Part shown: in pieces, positions 22,191 to 32,968 of the stretch
Layout: the number at the start of each line of letters is the position of its first letter
Numbering within the stretch: the first letter of the stretch is position 1
From: Pascua guehoae
Lineage: Eukaryota > Basidiomycota > Tremellomycetes > Trichosporonales > Trichosporonaceae
Direction of reading: 5' to 3'
NCBI GenBank assembly: GCA_001600415.1
Contig: BCJX01000022.1
Coordinates: 1 to 46,566 of the forward strand
Length of the DNA: 46,566 bases
Made by a program: the position numbers and the translations under genes
The notes under the pieces: generated by a model
What the model was told of the DNA's origin: nothing
The model's database searches: none
Seen by the model: the letters and a program-made list of their open reading frames with translations, nothing else

Positions 22191-24578
22191 ATGGGCCCCT
22201 ATCGCACCTGTGATTCGTGTCGTAGGAGAAAGGTAGGGACTCGTATCTTATCAAAACGTTTAGCGTTCCCTGACATGCAGAGCCGGTGCCTCCCGGGGGA
22301 GGGTTCATCGGAGACTGGGCCAAACCATCCGTGCACGACCTGCCGGCGGCTTGATATCGAGTGCACTTTCCTCCGAGGATACAAGAAGGCAGGCAGGAAG
22401 AGTAGGCATAGTCTGTGAGTTTGAACCTTATGAGGCCATTGCATTGATCCCAAGACAACAGCAACATTCTCATTCTGTTGATGGTGGTACCACCGAGTCT
22501 GTCAGGGACTCGGCATCACCACCACCAAGGTCCGACGCTGGACGAGGCCCGTCGCGATCAGTCCAAGTGGGGTCAACGTCGCCGACCATCTCCACGAAGC
22601 TTGGCGAGTCCTCAAGGCGCATGTGGGACGACGCTTCGGATCGCAACCGCTCGCCAAATCGCCAGCTGCCGCCAGAGACGCCAAGCAGCGAGCAGCACAC
22701 GAGCGTCTCTGTGCCCTGGGATGAGAATCAGCCTCACTCGTTCCTGCAGGAGCATCTCGGAGAGATTGAGGACTCTAGCATTGGGCCCCTCTTCCTGGAC
22801 GCCCACCTCTTCAGTTTGGACCACCATGACTCGTCCACTCTCGGTGCTGCAATGGACGGGCGCACAGCCGACGGGAGCAAGCCTACTCCAACCGCCCAAG
22901 CTCCGACAGGTGCCTCCAACTCAGTGCCCGTTCCCGCAGCACCAGGATTCGAGCTCTCACCTGTATCTGCACTCAACGTTCCCGGTGCCGGGCCGCCAAG
23001 TGATGCAGTGTCGACAGCCGTCAAACGTTTCTCGCTCGCGACGCAGGTTGAGGACGTTGCACCCTGGACGACCATCAACTTCTTCCTCATGCTCTACCTC
23101 CAGTACATGCACTCACTCCTACCGCTAGTGCACAAGCCCAGCTTTTCGCAGGTTCTTCTCATGCGTCTCGATCGACACGACCGCAACCTCCGCGCGTTCA
23201 TTCTCGGCTTGGGTAAGTACATGCCGGGTGCCGCCTATCGATGACCGCATGACGCTCAGGCTGACAGAGTTTTAGTCGCCTACACGGTGGGGCAGGCGCC
23301 ACTCACTCGCATGGAGCCAGAGTATTCGCGATCCGAGCTCGAGACGCTGCAGCGCCGCTGCCACCGCGCCAGCATGGTCCTTCTCGACAGAAGCTACAAT
23401 CCGATCTCGATCATCCAAGTTGGCACGTTGATAACGTACGTACGTCCGTGCCTGTAGCCATGATGCTCACACTGGTTAGGGGTTACTTTTACTTTCAGAG
23501 TGTGGGCAACACGACATGTGCAGCGGCACTGCTTTCCGAAGCGTGCCAGCTTACACATCTCATGCGTATCACCCATGCCGATGCGGGCGAGCCGTCTGGA
23601 AGAGACTTTGTCGAGACAGAGCTACTGCGGCGGCTATGGTGGCACGTGTACGCCGTGGACATGTGCGTGACGAAACATCATAAAGCTGGGAGGAAAGGTG
23701 ACTAACTGGCAGAACGGAAGCATCAGCAGGCAACATGATCCACCTGAGCGACTACGAAGGTTTTGCCACCGTCCCCTTGAGTGTCGACGACGAACTCATC
23801 ACCTCTGAAGGCGCATTTCCGCAGCCTTCCTCCCGCATATCCTACATGGCCGGATTTGCGGGCTGTGTCCAGCTCTTCCCAATACTTGCGCAGTGCATCG
23901 TGCGAAACCGCCGCCTCCTCACGCGATTGCGGCAGGGCAAGGCCCTGTCACCTGAAGAGGTGGCACAGGAGCGAGAATGGGTGCACCAGGCGAGAGAAGA
24001 GGTAGGCGAGCACATGGCGTCCCTGCCCCCGGTTCTTCGTGTTGGCGACCGACAATCCCCCGAGCACCACGAAACCCCGGCCATGGCAGCACAGCTGGGC
24101 ATGCAGAGGGCTAACATCCTCATCACTGAAGCTTCGGTCCAGTTTGCCCTCGTACGTACCCGCCCATAACGTAGAGCTGACTGCAGTACGATTATGCGGC
24201 AGAGCTCGGGCCTCTGACACCAGAGGGCGTGACCGAACGGTCAGAGTTGGCCCGTCGCGCGTACCGTACACTGTCGAGCATCCCCATCGACGACCTCGCT
24301 GCCAATGGCGAGAGCATGGTGGGTGCATCGGATATCCCGAAACAAGCTAACAACGCAGCGCGGGAAGATTATCCGCATCCTTGGCGCCCTGATGCGCAGT
24401 CCCGGGATGGGCGACGACTGGGTCGACATGGTGCAGGGCTGGTGGTCGCTGGTGAGTACCGACGTCGCCCTGCTGGGTGTGGATTGCACTGAACTTGTAG
24501 TTCAGCGAGGTCAACTTTGTTCAACTCGTCGCGCGCGAGGTAGACGACTACTTTGGGCGCTCGTGTTCCGAGCCATGA
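22191..24578 (+). CDS. Zn2Cys6 zinc-cluster transcription factor with fungal-specific regulatory domain
   Basis: About 675 residues from nine exons. Exon 1 (22191-22232) encodes MGPYRTCDSCRRRK. A 48-nt intron (22233-22280) joins it to SRCLPGEG...NHPCTTCRRLDIECTF, a complete zinc cluster at the very N-terminus with a long 14-residue loop between cysteines 3 and 4. A low-complexity Ser/Pro linker follows. The regulatory domain begins near FFLMLYLQYMHSLLPLVHKP and carries LLRRLWWHVYAVDITEAS. The final exons end ...FVQLVAREVDDYFGRSCSEP. It stands in tandem 500 bp after the sugar porter, so it may control the carbohydrate genes (inference). No membrane segment or other domain is visible. Confidence 0.88.
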
Positions 24579-25121
24579 TTGTTGTAATTTTCCAATGCAT
24601 TAATACTGGAGCGAAAGAGTGGTTCCCGGTAGAAATCATTTGATGCGATTGTTGCCGGCGTGTTGCAAGTCGCGTACGGAGAAGGGCGCACCGCGGCATT
24701 GGAATACCAGAGCATGGCGGTTACTGCAACCGTCCTTGTCGGCATGACATCCGTGCCTGTGGAACAGAAGCTTGCGGTCTTAGTTTTGGTTGCACATCCG
24801 GGGCGGGGAAGTCGAGAGCAGTGGATGGGCAACAGTACTGCCTTGGGCAGAACGTCGAGATGACGAAACGACCTTTCCAGCCCAGCCATATGATAGCGGA
24901 AGGTTGGAAGGGAGGTGCCAAATGCCGCAATCTAGGCTCGGATGTTGATTGTTGATTGTCACCCGCGGGCTATCGGAAGCGGAGCTTGTTGGGCCCTGAT
25001 AGAAATCGACGCGTCTTTCCGCTCATATAAGTGGCAGTAGAGACAGCCTGTACTGGAGGCGGCTCCCCATGTCGCTCCAATTCTCAGCTTTTGTATTCTC
25101 ATCGTGCGCAGCGCCAACCGA
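24579..25121. other. Intergenic region
   Basis: About 540 bp without a supported gene. The short frames on either strand have no start context, exon structure or recognisable motif. Confidence 0.5.
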
Positions 25122-25556
25122 ATGCCGACCGCGACACCATTGCGCCTCCACCGCCGTGTGCTGGTGCTCGCCCTTGCTGCCGTTGTCGCCGTCACCCTCG
25201 CCACCGCGCAACCCGTCGAGACCCCCGCGAATGGCGCCATCTCCTCACCCTCCTCGCTGCCTTCGGCGACCGCCGCTCCTACCCCATCAGCTGCACTGGG
25301 CCGCAAAGTCAACCTCCCCCTCATTCTGGGGCTGAGCCTAGGTCTCGCCCTTCCCGTGTGGCTACTTCTCGGATTCTTGGGTTCCTTCGTCATTGCGATA
25401 GCAGACTGGGACGATGAGCTCCCCCACGAGAGGATATATCCTTTTCTCGTTGTCCTCCTTGGTCCGTTCGCCCTGATCTGCTGTCCCTGCGTCGTGCGGT
25501 GCTTGCATGGCATAAGGCTCCAAGAGCGACCCCCAGTTCGCAGGTATGCATTTTGA
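25122..25556 (+). CDS. Small predicted membrane protein, function unknown
   Basis: A single-exon frame of 144 residues from the ATG at 25122; a GTG 18 bases upstream is in frame but is not a likely eukaryotic start. The N-terminus RRVLVLALAAVVAVTLATAQ looks like a signal peptide. It is followed by a Pro/Ser/Thr/Ala-rich segment of about 35 residues, then two hydrophobic segments (LPLILGLSLGLALPVWLLLG and YPFLVVLLGPFALICCPCVV) with a Cys-Cys-x-Cys cluster, and a short basic tail. I do not recognise a family. Secretory-pathway or plasma-membrane location is predicted from sequence only. Confidence 0.6.
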   Translation: MPTATPLRLHRRVLVLALAAVVAVTLATAQPVETPANGAISSPSSLPSATAAPTPSAALGRKVNLPLILGLSLGLALPVWLLLGFLGSFVIAIADWDDELPHERIYPFLVVLLGPFALICCPCVVRCLHGIRLQERPPVRRYAF

Positions 25557-25825
25557 AACCTCCCGTACCAATTGTTACGTCCATGGCCCACTTGTGTTCG
25601 CAGGCAATGAATTTTGGACGGCAAGTAGTGAAACCCTCAACGGTCAGAGGGCTGCAGTCTTGGACATTGTCGAGCATACGGTGACGGGCTCCGCGGCCTG
25701 TATTCTATCTGCATGCCGTCTCATGAGAGATACATCCTTCAAGCACACCACACACCTTCGCTCTATGGGCCAAGGGGAGTAACCGCCAGGCCCTGGAGAC
25801 TAGGACACGCTCCCCCTACTTGCGG

Positions 25826-26340
25826 GACTTGCCCTGTTGTGCATCTCTCTCCTGAACCTACATCGTGCGCTCCTTTTGCCATTCAGCCTTGCGGACGTTG
25901 ATGCTTGGGTCGTCACTGGCGTTGCCGTTCGCGAGGGCACGCGTCTTCTCCCGAGCAGCGTCTTATTGCTCTTGAAGTCTCCGACGTTGGACTCCAACTC
26001 GCCCTTGATGTTCCTAGAGCACATCACGGCGTCGATCTTGTTGTCGAGCCATCCGAGATCGAGATTGCAGTCTTAGACAGCCAGTATGCTTGTTAATGCG
26101 AAATGAAAAGTGCCCAAGTACGGCCACCTCCAGTTCTTCGTCATCGGTACGATTGGTGCCCAGGCAACTTTGCCCAGCGTCTGCAGACCGGGAGGGGTGA
26201 AGACTTGAGAAGCGCCGGTGGCCTGGAGCCACAGAGGAGGATGGTTAATTGGAGTTGAGAGCGTAAACAGTTGAGAATGTCAGCAGTCCACCCGAGACCA
26301 AGTGGGCAAGGCACATCCAACCAAGCCTGCCAAGCAATCA
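25826..26340 (-). pseudogene. Broken gene remnant, family not recognised
   Basis: The minus strand reads a convincing protein: GASQVFTPPGLQTLGKVAWA, then MTKNWRWPYLGTFHFALTSI and, after an in-frame TAA, DLGWLDNKIDAVMCSRNIKG. The frame then shifts by one base near 25970. It continues through further stops (including an in-frame TAG before VQERDAQQGKSRK) as EKTRALANGNASDDPSINVR. Several independent lesions in well-preserved coding sequence indicate a young pseudogene. The stops are consistent with single-base changes from sense codons. No intron can remove them all. The parent family is not one I can name. It lies between the small membrane protein and the histidine phosphatase. Confidence 0.6.
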
Positions 26341-26386
26341 CCTGCCTTTGGTCCTAAGCCGCAGATACATGTATCCTTCTATTCCT

Positions 26387-27007
26387 CTATGCAATGTTCT
26401 GCCCGTCGGTGGATGGCGCAAGCAGTGGAACAACATCCCAGCCGCTCCCGTTGCGAGTAAACTGGAGCGGCAGGGCGTTACTGAAGAGCGACTGGTCGAG
26501 CTGGAGTTGAAGCGCGGCCGCGAGGACCATGAGGTTACCTCCGTGGGCGACGATGAGCACCGGCTGCTCGGGGCGGGCGAGGACATTCTCGAGCGCGCTC
26601 TTGGTGCGGGAAACAAACTCATCGAGCGTCTCGCCGCCCTTGGGAGCACAGTCCCAGTCGATCGTGACGGACGACTGGCCCCAGAGCTCGCCAAAGTGCC
26701 GCTCCTTGAGCTCGGGGATGGGGCTGGGCTCGAGGCCGAGCGCGGACGCGATCGGCGCGGCGGTCTGGAGCGTTCGTGTCGCGTCGCTCACGAAGAGCGT
26801 CTTGACAGGCTCGTTGGTGAGGGCATCGGCGGCAGCAATGGCCTGTTGCTCGCCGAGCGCGGAGAGGCGTGCGTCGTACCGCTGGAAAACACGGGCGGCA
26901 TTGCCGTCCGTCTCACCGTGTCGGAGAAAGTAGAACTGTGACGTTCCTACGGGGAGAGGGGAGGACTGGGCGAGCTGGACGAGCTTGTCGAGGTTGAGGT
27001 GTGGCAT
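26387..27007 (-). CDS. Histidine phosphatase (phosphoglycerate-mutase-like) superfamily protein
   Basis: An intronless frame of 206 residues. I take the ATG at 27007 (MPHLNLDKLVQL) as start; the frame is open further upstream but that stretch is poor in coding character. Motifs are FLRHGETDGN (phosphohistidine RHG with following E/N), a second basic-site word DATRTLQTA, ERHFGELWG and the C-terminal catalytic VAHGGN. This combination fits branch 1 histidine phosphatases, which dephosphorylate small sugar phosphates or act as broad acid phosphatases in the cytosol. Which substrate is used cannot be deduced. The neighbouring aldo-keto reductase is on the same strand. Confidence 0.88.
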   Translation of the reverse strand: MPHLNLDKLVQLAQSSPLPVGTSQFYFLRHGETDGNAARVFQRYDARLSALGEQQAIAAADALTNEPVKTLFVSDATRTLQTAAPIASALGLEPSPIPELKERHFGELWGQSSVTIDWDCAPKGGETLDEFVSRTKSALENVLARPEQPVLIVAHGGNLMVLAAALQLQLDQSLFSNALPLQFTRNGSGWDVVPLLAPSTDGQNIA

Positions 27008-27300
27008 GGTCGGGGGTATAGTGGGCCGTGGAGATGTGTGGGGGAGAGTGTTGACAACAGCAACGTGCGTTTTGAACTCTGGGTAGGGTAGGTGCGGTGT
27101 CGGGCCGAATAGCCGTGATTGCAACCAACCATTTTCGGTCATCTCCGACCACACCATTGCCGCACGCTGGCTGCCAAGTCACGAATGCTGATGACGACAG
27201 GAGACGAGAACCGTGCTCAGACACATTCAAGACGACCGTCCACATCTCAAACTGCATGCTGGATCATAAACTACAGCCATTCTCCATGTTCCCCAGCTAA
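27008..27300. promoter_or_regulatory. Short intergenic promoter region
   Basis: About 290 bp upstream of the histidine phosphatase start and downstream of the aldo-keto reductase stop. No specific motif stands out. Confidence 0.35.
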
Positions 27301-28478
27301 CTAGTGGCCAATAGCCTTCAGGTTTGCCTCCGAATACCGTGCCCCGGTCATCTGCACTGAGTCGATAATCTTGCGAACCTCGGCCAGCTCGTCGTCTGTC
27401 AACGTGACATTGCGCGCTGCGAAGTTCTCGTCGAGGCGTGTCACGTTACGTGTTCCAGGGATGGGGATGGCACCCTGTGCGATCACCCAGGCAATGCTGA
27501 GCTGTCCAGGGGTGCATCCCTTCTTCTTCGCCAAAGCTTCGATCGCGTTGACGAGCTTGAGGTTGTTCGCCAGGTTCTCGTCGTTATACTTGGGCAGCGT
27601 GGACCGGAAGTCGCCCTCCTTGGCAAAGTCGGCAGTCGACTTGAACCTACATGTCAGCTATGGTGTCCCATTGTCTGTCTCATTGTCTCATCAGCTCCTG
27701 CAAGTGGGACTCACTTGCCAGTCAGCATCCCTCGGCCGAGGGGCGAGAATGCGACGATGGTGACGCCCAGCTCGCGGGCGGCGTTGAGCAGGTCGTTGTG
27801 CTCGTGGTCGGTGCACCACGGCGAGTACTCGATCTGGAGTGCGTCGATGTGGGCGACTGGAGGTCAGCCTAACTGGTGCTGGTTCCGCCCCACAGGCAAC
27901 TATGTACAACCATCACTCACTCTTGCAAGCCTTGCGCAGTGTGGCGGCCGAGCACTCGCTCACGCCAATGTACTTTGTCTTTCCTTGCTTCTTGAGATCG
28001 TTGAGGGCGGTGATACTCTCCTCGAGGGTCGTGTTGGGGTCGATACGGTGGAGGTAGTACAGGTCGGGGTAGCTGCCGACTCGCTCCTTTGTGGTCTCAA
28101 TGTACGCCTTGATGTGCGACGCCTCGTTGGTGACATGCCCATCCCCGCCGTTGAGGCAGTCAAACCCGCACTTGCTAGCGAGGAAGATCTTCTCCCGCGC
28201 CCCAGGGTTCTCCTTGAAGAAGCGACCGAGCAGCGATTCGTTGTGGCCCTTGCCGTAGACGACGGCCGTGTCCCAGAACGTGCACCCGATGTCGAGGGCG
28301 TGCTTGAGTGTCTTGAGTGACTCCTCCGCGGGTGGGATTGGGCCAAATGACTGCGAGAAGCCCATGCAGCTGCCACGTCAGTAACCTGGAAAGCGCTATC
28401 GGGATCATATGTGTGAACAACCCACCCAAAGCCAGGGACGGGAACGTCGAGGTTCTGGAACTTGAGTGTCTTGACCAT
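27301..28478 (-). CDS. Aldo/keto reductase
   Basis: Three introns; about 325-330 residues starting [18 protein letters not shown]. Exon 1 joins to [20 protein letters not shown] after a 54-nt intron. The AKR tetrad is visible: Asp and Tyr in [19 protein letters not shown], Lys in [14 protein letters not shown] and His in [10 protein letters not shown]. The C-terminal NADPH pocket contains [17 protein letters not shown]. The layout is closest to the group of yeast AKRs acting on aldehydes or pyridoxal (AKR8/AKR13-like), a comparison from memory of family patterns. It is expected to be a cytosolic, NADPH-dependent carbonyl reductase. The promoter to the right contains a TATA-like ATAAATA (28573-28579, minus strand). 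Confidence 0.9.
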
Positions 28479-28571
28479 GTTGGTGGGCGGTGGTTCTGAA
28501 TGAGACGCGGGGAGGAAGCCTTGCTAGTATGGGAAGAGCGCAATGAAACGAGGCTGGTGGGAACTGGCGAC

Positions 28572-28580
28572 GGCTATTTA
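28572..28580 (-). promoter_or_regulatory. TATA-like box for the aldo-keto reductase
   Basis: CATAAATAG on the minus strand, about 95 bp upstream of the start codon. Its position is plausible for a fungal TATA element, but no expression evidence is available. Confidence 0.35.
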
Positions 28581-29725
28581 TGCCTGTGGACGAGGTGGTG
28601 GCCCTCCACCACCTCCACCAGTCCCCCACCTTCCCAACAATACTGCAAAGGTATGACGGCGGCGCCACGGGACAACCACACACGGACCACAATGTTCCGG
28701 CCTTGTTCCGACATTTGTCCGCCCTCCACCACAACCTATGCCCGCATTTTGCTCCAGCACTGACAACCTCGGAACCGCACAGTGGAGGAACTACTCGGAT
28801 CCGATGTCTCGCAGCATTGATCTGCCTCTTTGGCCATCCTTAGCTGTAGCGTGTGTACGCTGAGAACAACCATATCTCCTTATCTTCAGGCGGGTGTGCT
28901 GCTCTGAAACCCAAGATCAACCTCGCCGTCGAAGTTTCACCACTTGTCGACAGCGTCGAATCCATGGGACTAATCATAGTGTAGATCTCGAGGTGGCTCG
29001 TGCGTTTACATGTCCGCAGATCCTTCTGTGTACTTCGTGTCCTGAATGTCGATCTTGTCTGGAAGTTTATGATTAATATGTTTGAGCGGCGCTCGGGCGT
29101 GATCTATGCGGACCCTCGTCGCCAAGAGTACCGGGGGCGGCGTGTCGGTCGGGACTTATGGGCTGTTGGAGGACGTCTTCGCACGATGGCGCTCAGCTTG
29201 TCGTGGATGCAGTGCTTGTTTCCCAACCTCAAAGTTGTGGAGAAGCACTTTGGCAAAGTGTGCATTGCAATCTACTACTCATGTGCGCTGAGCCTTGTGA
29301 TGTTCATTGGTCTGCATGCGGCCACATGCTGTTCGTCGGTCAGCAAGACTCGTCTCTGTCGACGGTGGAGTACTACAGTTGAGGTTGGCAGTGTCTGATC
29401 GATGTACAATCTATTCGCATGCCTATCTCTCACTTTTGTCGATTCGTATCACCGACAGGGGCACAAAAACCGACCTTTGGCGCTCTTCGTACCGTACTGC
29501 ATTCAGAAGACACCGACTAGGAGGTCGAGGGTGTGGTGGGGGCGGCGATGGGGAGACGCGCTGTGATGCGGCAATGGCGGGAGGCGCAGGCTGAGCTTCA
29601 TATGCTAAACCTGTGGCGTAAAGCTTGTTGGCCCACCCTGTGCGTTGGCTTGCCCATGTTGGTTGGCCCGAGCTCGAACGAGCTGTGCGCTCGCTCGTCC
29701 TGTGCGCTCGCTCGCTCGCACATAG
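28581..29725. other. Intergenic region
   Basis: About 1.1 kb with several short frames but none with domain or exon support. Near 29690-29720 there are GCTCGCTCG repeats just before a TATA box. Confidence 0.5.
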
Positions 29726-29731
29726 TATATA
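29726..29731 (+). promoter_or_regulatory. TATA box
   Basis: TATATA, 32 bp upstream of the ATG of the candidate small gene at 29758. The short distance suggests a short leader. Confidence 0.45.
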
Positions 29732-29757
29732 GGCCATCCTGGTAGGCTGTATTCAAC

Positions 29758-30141
29758 ATGCATCGCTCTATCGCTCCATTCCTCGCTCGACAGCCCACGG
29801 CAACTGTACCCACTGCCGATCATCAAAGGCGCGCTTTCTCAGCCACACCAATGAGGAGAATGGATCAGGTGATTAGGACGGCTGTGTGGGGGGCGCGTGG
29901 AGGAAATTGAACGGCGTGTCACCAGATAAGGGACGGCACAACGGCGCAGCCACTGAACATACAAAGGCCGCCTTCTCCTGAGAAGCGGGCACTGCTGGTG
30001 AGCAGCGTTCATTCAAAGTCACATTGAGGAAGGACTGTGGCCAAACGTGGGTTAACGAAGCCAACAAAGATCGGCACTCGGCTCGGCGTGCCTGTCGGTC
30101 AAGCAAACACAGTGCCGATCATCGTTCTCGGAGGCTGTTAA
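29758..30141 (+). CDS. Candidate small mitochondrial-type protein, 87 residues, three exons
   Basis: Exons 29758-29868, 29926-29997 and 30061-30141 are 111, 72 and 81 nt, all phase 0, and join to one uninterrupted frame. Introns of 57 and 63 nt begin GTGATT and GTGAGC; the second ends ...TTAACGAAG with a branch-like TTAAC. The N-terminus MHRSIAPFLARQP ... QRRAFSATP is rich in Arg, Ser and Ala without acids and carries the RRAFSAT shape of a cleavable mitochondrial presequence. The rest is PPSPEKRALLPTKIGTRLGV and ends IIVLGGC. No family is recognised. The TATA box just upstream supports a real promoter. It was probably missed by ORF-length filters. Caution: without transcripts it could be a chance assembly of short frames. 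Confidence 0.45.
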
Positions 30142-30741
30142 TGCGTGTGCGTCACTCCAACGACGCGCATTGGATACATACACGCGCTTGAAGCGGCCGT
30201 GCATGCCGTGCATGCTCTTGGGTGCGTTTAAACAGCACCAGGTTCAATGACGGGTGCATTTCAAGTGCATTGGCGATCCTGGTGGTGGTGGTACGTACGC
30301 GTGACCCCCTCGGATGGGGTGCATGCGGCGGCAGCCCGCCTGTGCGCGGTTTGTTTGGAAGCGCCGCTGACGTATCTCGGTGCCAGGAGAGGTAACCGGG
30401 CCGGGTCCTGGGTGTGCGCAGAAGACGCAGGACAGCAGAGGTCCCCAAACAAGCCATGCCGTAATGGCTGTTAAAGGTGCAGGCGCGCGAGGCGCGCCTT
30501 GTCGATCCCCCAGGGGCACCTATTATGGATCACCATCTCATCCCCACCCCCACAGCGTCCTCAGCCAAGAGGCGTGCCCTTCAGGCCCCCCCGCCCCCCC
30601 ACGAGACGGAGGTCGGGGTGAGAGAGGGGAGGCTAGTCTGACAGCCGCCGTCTAGCCGCATCTCATACCCATTGTGCGAGCTGTGTGTCTCACTCTCCAT
30701 CGCTCATTTACCATTAATCCATCCAGTCCCATCCATCCGCC
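30142..30741. other. Intergenic region
   Basis: 600 bp containing a CT-rich leader-like stretch just before the next start codon (ACCATTAATCCATCCAGTCC). No gene is supported. Confidence 0.5.
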
Positions 30742-31605
30742 ATGGGATTGTTCAAGAAGAAGTCTAACGCATCCGCCACCGGCACATCGCCGGTCGCAAA
30801 CACGGGATCAGCACTCGCGGGTGTGTCCTTCCGAGGTGCCAAGGGCGGCAAGGCCGGGGCGGCCTCGACCACTGCACGCCCGACGTGGAACACGAGCCTC
30901 AACGCCGAGTCCAAGACGGGCACGGCATCCATCGACCCTCCCCGAAATGGGCTCGTGTTCATTGACTGCCGGGTGGCAATGGCGCCGACCAACGAGCTGG
31001 GCTACCTCCTCCACGCGGCGGGCAAGCAGAAGCTGCGCCCGGTGCTCGTCCCCGCGGTCATGAAGATCGTCGGCGACGTCCTCAAGGCCAAGGGAGGCAA
31101 GGGCGTGTTGGGCGACCGGGCCATCGTCGAGACCCACCTCAAGTCGGCGCTCGATTCGGTCCGTGCCCCCGAGGACATTATCGCAGACCTCAACCCAGCC
31201 CTCGACCTGTACTGGCTCAACGAGGAGAAGTACGCGCTCCCCGACAAGGTCGAAGAGGCCATGTGGCTCGGTCTCGTCAACGGCGTCGATGATCGTCCCG
31301 AGGAGGCCGGCGCTGCGCTCAGGCAAGGCAAGCAGGGCGCAGAAGTCCTCAAGCAGACATCCGAACGCCTCACTATCAGCGGCCAAATCGTAAACGTCTG
31401 CCGCAACACAAAGGGCCCCCACCTCCTCTTTACGTGCGACGGTGTCCTCATGGATGCTGCGGTCAAGGACGCCGGCGGGCCAGAGCTCACCGCAACGTCG
31501 TTTGACTCTACAAAGATGAAGGGAATCGGACTCAAGAGCGTCGCCGACGCAGATGCGCTCATCAGCAAGCTCCTCAAGGAGGCGGCCGCGGCACAAAACG
31601 GGTGA
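30742..31605 (+). CDS. Intronless conserved-looking hypothetical protein
   Basis: A 287-residue single-exon frame starting MGLFKKKSNASATG at 30742, with the start preceded by GCC. Codon third positions are overwhelmingly G or C, suggesting high expression. The first 70 residues are Ala/Gly/Ser/Thr-rich and basic. The remainder looks globular: GLVFIDCRVAMAPTNELGYL, LKAKGGKGVLGDRAIVETHL, LNPALDLYWLNEEKYALPDK, SGQIVNVCRNTKGPHLLFTC, and a helix-like end LISKLLKEAAAAQNG. The N-terminal Gly could be modified, but the following lysines do not fit a standard myristoylation site. No catalytic motif or membrane segment is seen, and I do not recognise the family. Confidence 0.75.
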   Translation: MGLFKKKSNASATGTSPVANTGSALAGVSFRGAKGGKAGAASTTARPTWNTSLNAESKTGTASIDPPRNGLVFIDCRVAMAPTNELGYLLHAAGKQKLRPVLVPAVMKIVGDVLKAKGGKGVLGDRAIVETHLKSALDSVRAPEDIIADLNPALDLYWLNEEKYALPDKVEEAMWLGLVNGVDDRPEEAGAALRQGKQGAEVLKQTSERLTISGQIVNVCRNTKGPHLLFTCDGVLMDAAVKDAGGPELTATSFDSTKMKGIGLKSVADADALISKLLKEAAAAQNG

Positions 31606-32968
31606 GCACGGCATTGGCATGGATGGAATCACAGGGCGCGGCATGTTGATTGTTGGGCTGACGTATCCCAGCGCTTGAGAGGTCGTGTTTGTGCAGCTAC
31701 GCAGGGCTAGCGGGGCGACACCGCGGCTGGCGTGGTCCGTTGTATGCATGTCTGTAAAGTACGGAAGCGGACGTCTCTGTCCTTACTGTGCCCAAGGGCT
31801 CCTGCAGCTGAGTCCCGTCAGGGGGCAGTCGGGGATCATGGCTATGTGGAGCATAAGAGATATGATGAAGATGATGGAGCTCGACACACAATCCGTGCTG
31901 CTGGGTATGGATCGCTGCTCGCAGACGTCACGATGCACGATGGGCACGCAGGTGCAGGTGGATGATGTCGTCAGCGGGGTAGTACAGACAATGCGTGGTG
32001 GCAAATGAGTCTAAGCTTTCCGCGTCGGCCGGCGGTGGCTGTTCATGAATGGTCATCGGCGGCAATCAACAGCTGACGGTCTCACCCATCAGGGCCACTG
32101 TCGCACACGATGGCCGTGCGTTGCAAGGTATGCCCTGTTGATGTGCACAATGATGATTGTCGGCATGAAGCACGAAGCACGGTTGTCCCGGAACACGTTG
32201 GAACCAAGTGTCACGTGTACGTTGTGTGTGTATAATACACGTATATTCTTGCGATACCGTGAACCTCATTCCTGCCGTGTTAGTGACAACATGCTCATGC
32301 TCAGCATCCGAGTTGCGAAGGTCGTGCCTCCTTAATTTCCGGTGGTTGAGGCGACGTCAACTTAGACTGAAGCTGGAGTCGCCCATCGAGATCGGGCCAT
32401 CGCAGAGAACGAGGGTCGCCGTACATCAGACTGTGGTCTTGCTTTCATGCTCCTCAAACCAAAAAGACTGGTTGGATAGTCTGCAACCAATGTAACGATA
32501 GCTACTACGTCCTCGTTGCGTCGTCACTCACGGTACAGGTAGTAGGAGTTGGTCCTTACAGCACTGTGTGAGAGACCTGGACAAGGTTGAGAGCGCGGAA
32601 ATAACCCGAGCAAAGAACGGAGGCAGTGCAGAAGGCACACAAGCGACATCATTGGTCTCCACATCCGCTCAAACTCAGCGTGAATTTTGTATGGAAGGCC
32701 TCTGGTAAAGCACCTCCTGATCGGCAAAAGAGGTTACGGGGATGTGTGACCGCGCTCACAAGCGGTGGAGCGCTGGAACAGTCCAACGTTCCTGCATGGC
32801 TGCTACTCTGCCCCGAGCTGGGTCTTGACCTCACGCCACCCGCCGTTGTTTGGGGAGGACGACTGTTATACTCACCTTCGAAGCGCTGGGTAACAAATGA
32901 CTCGTCGAGTGTGTCTTCTTCGTGAGACTGCTCACTCGCACACTACTTCTACATTATTATCCACCACC
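31606..32968. other. Intergenic region
   Basis: About 1.36 kb. Short frames occur on both strands but none shows family motifs or a consistent splice structure. Confidence 0.5.

Noticed and set aside
30808..31749. 313-residue open frame on the minus strand
   Set aside because: It is antisense to the GC3-rich intronless gene at 30742-31605; such genes automatically leave the opposite strand open. No domain seen.
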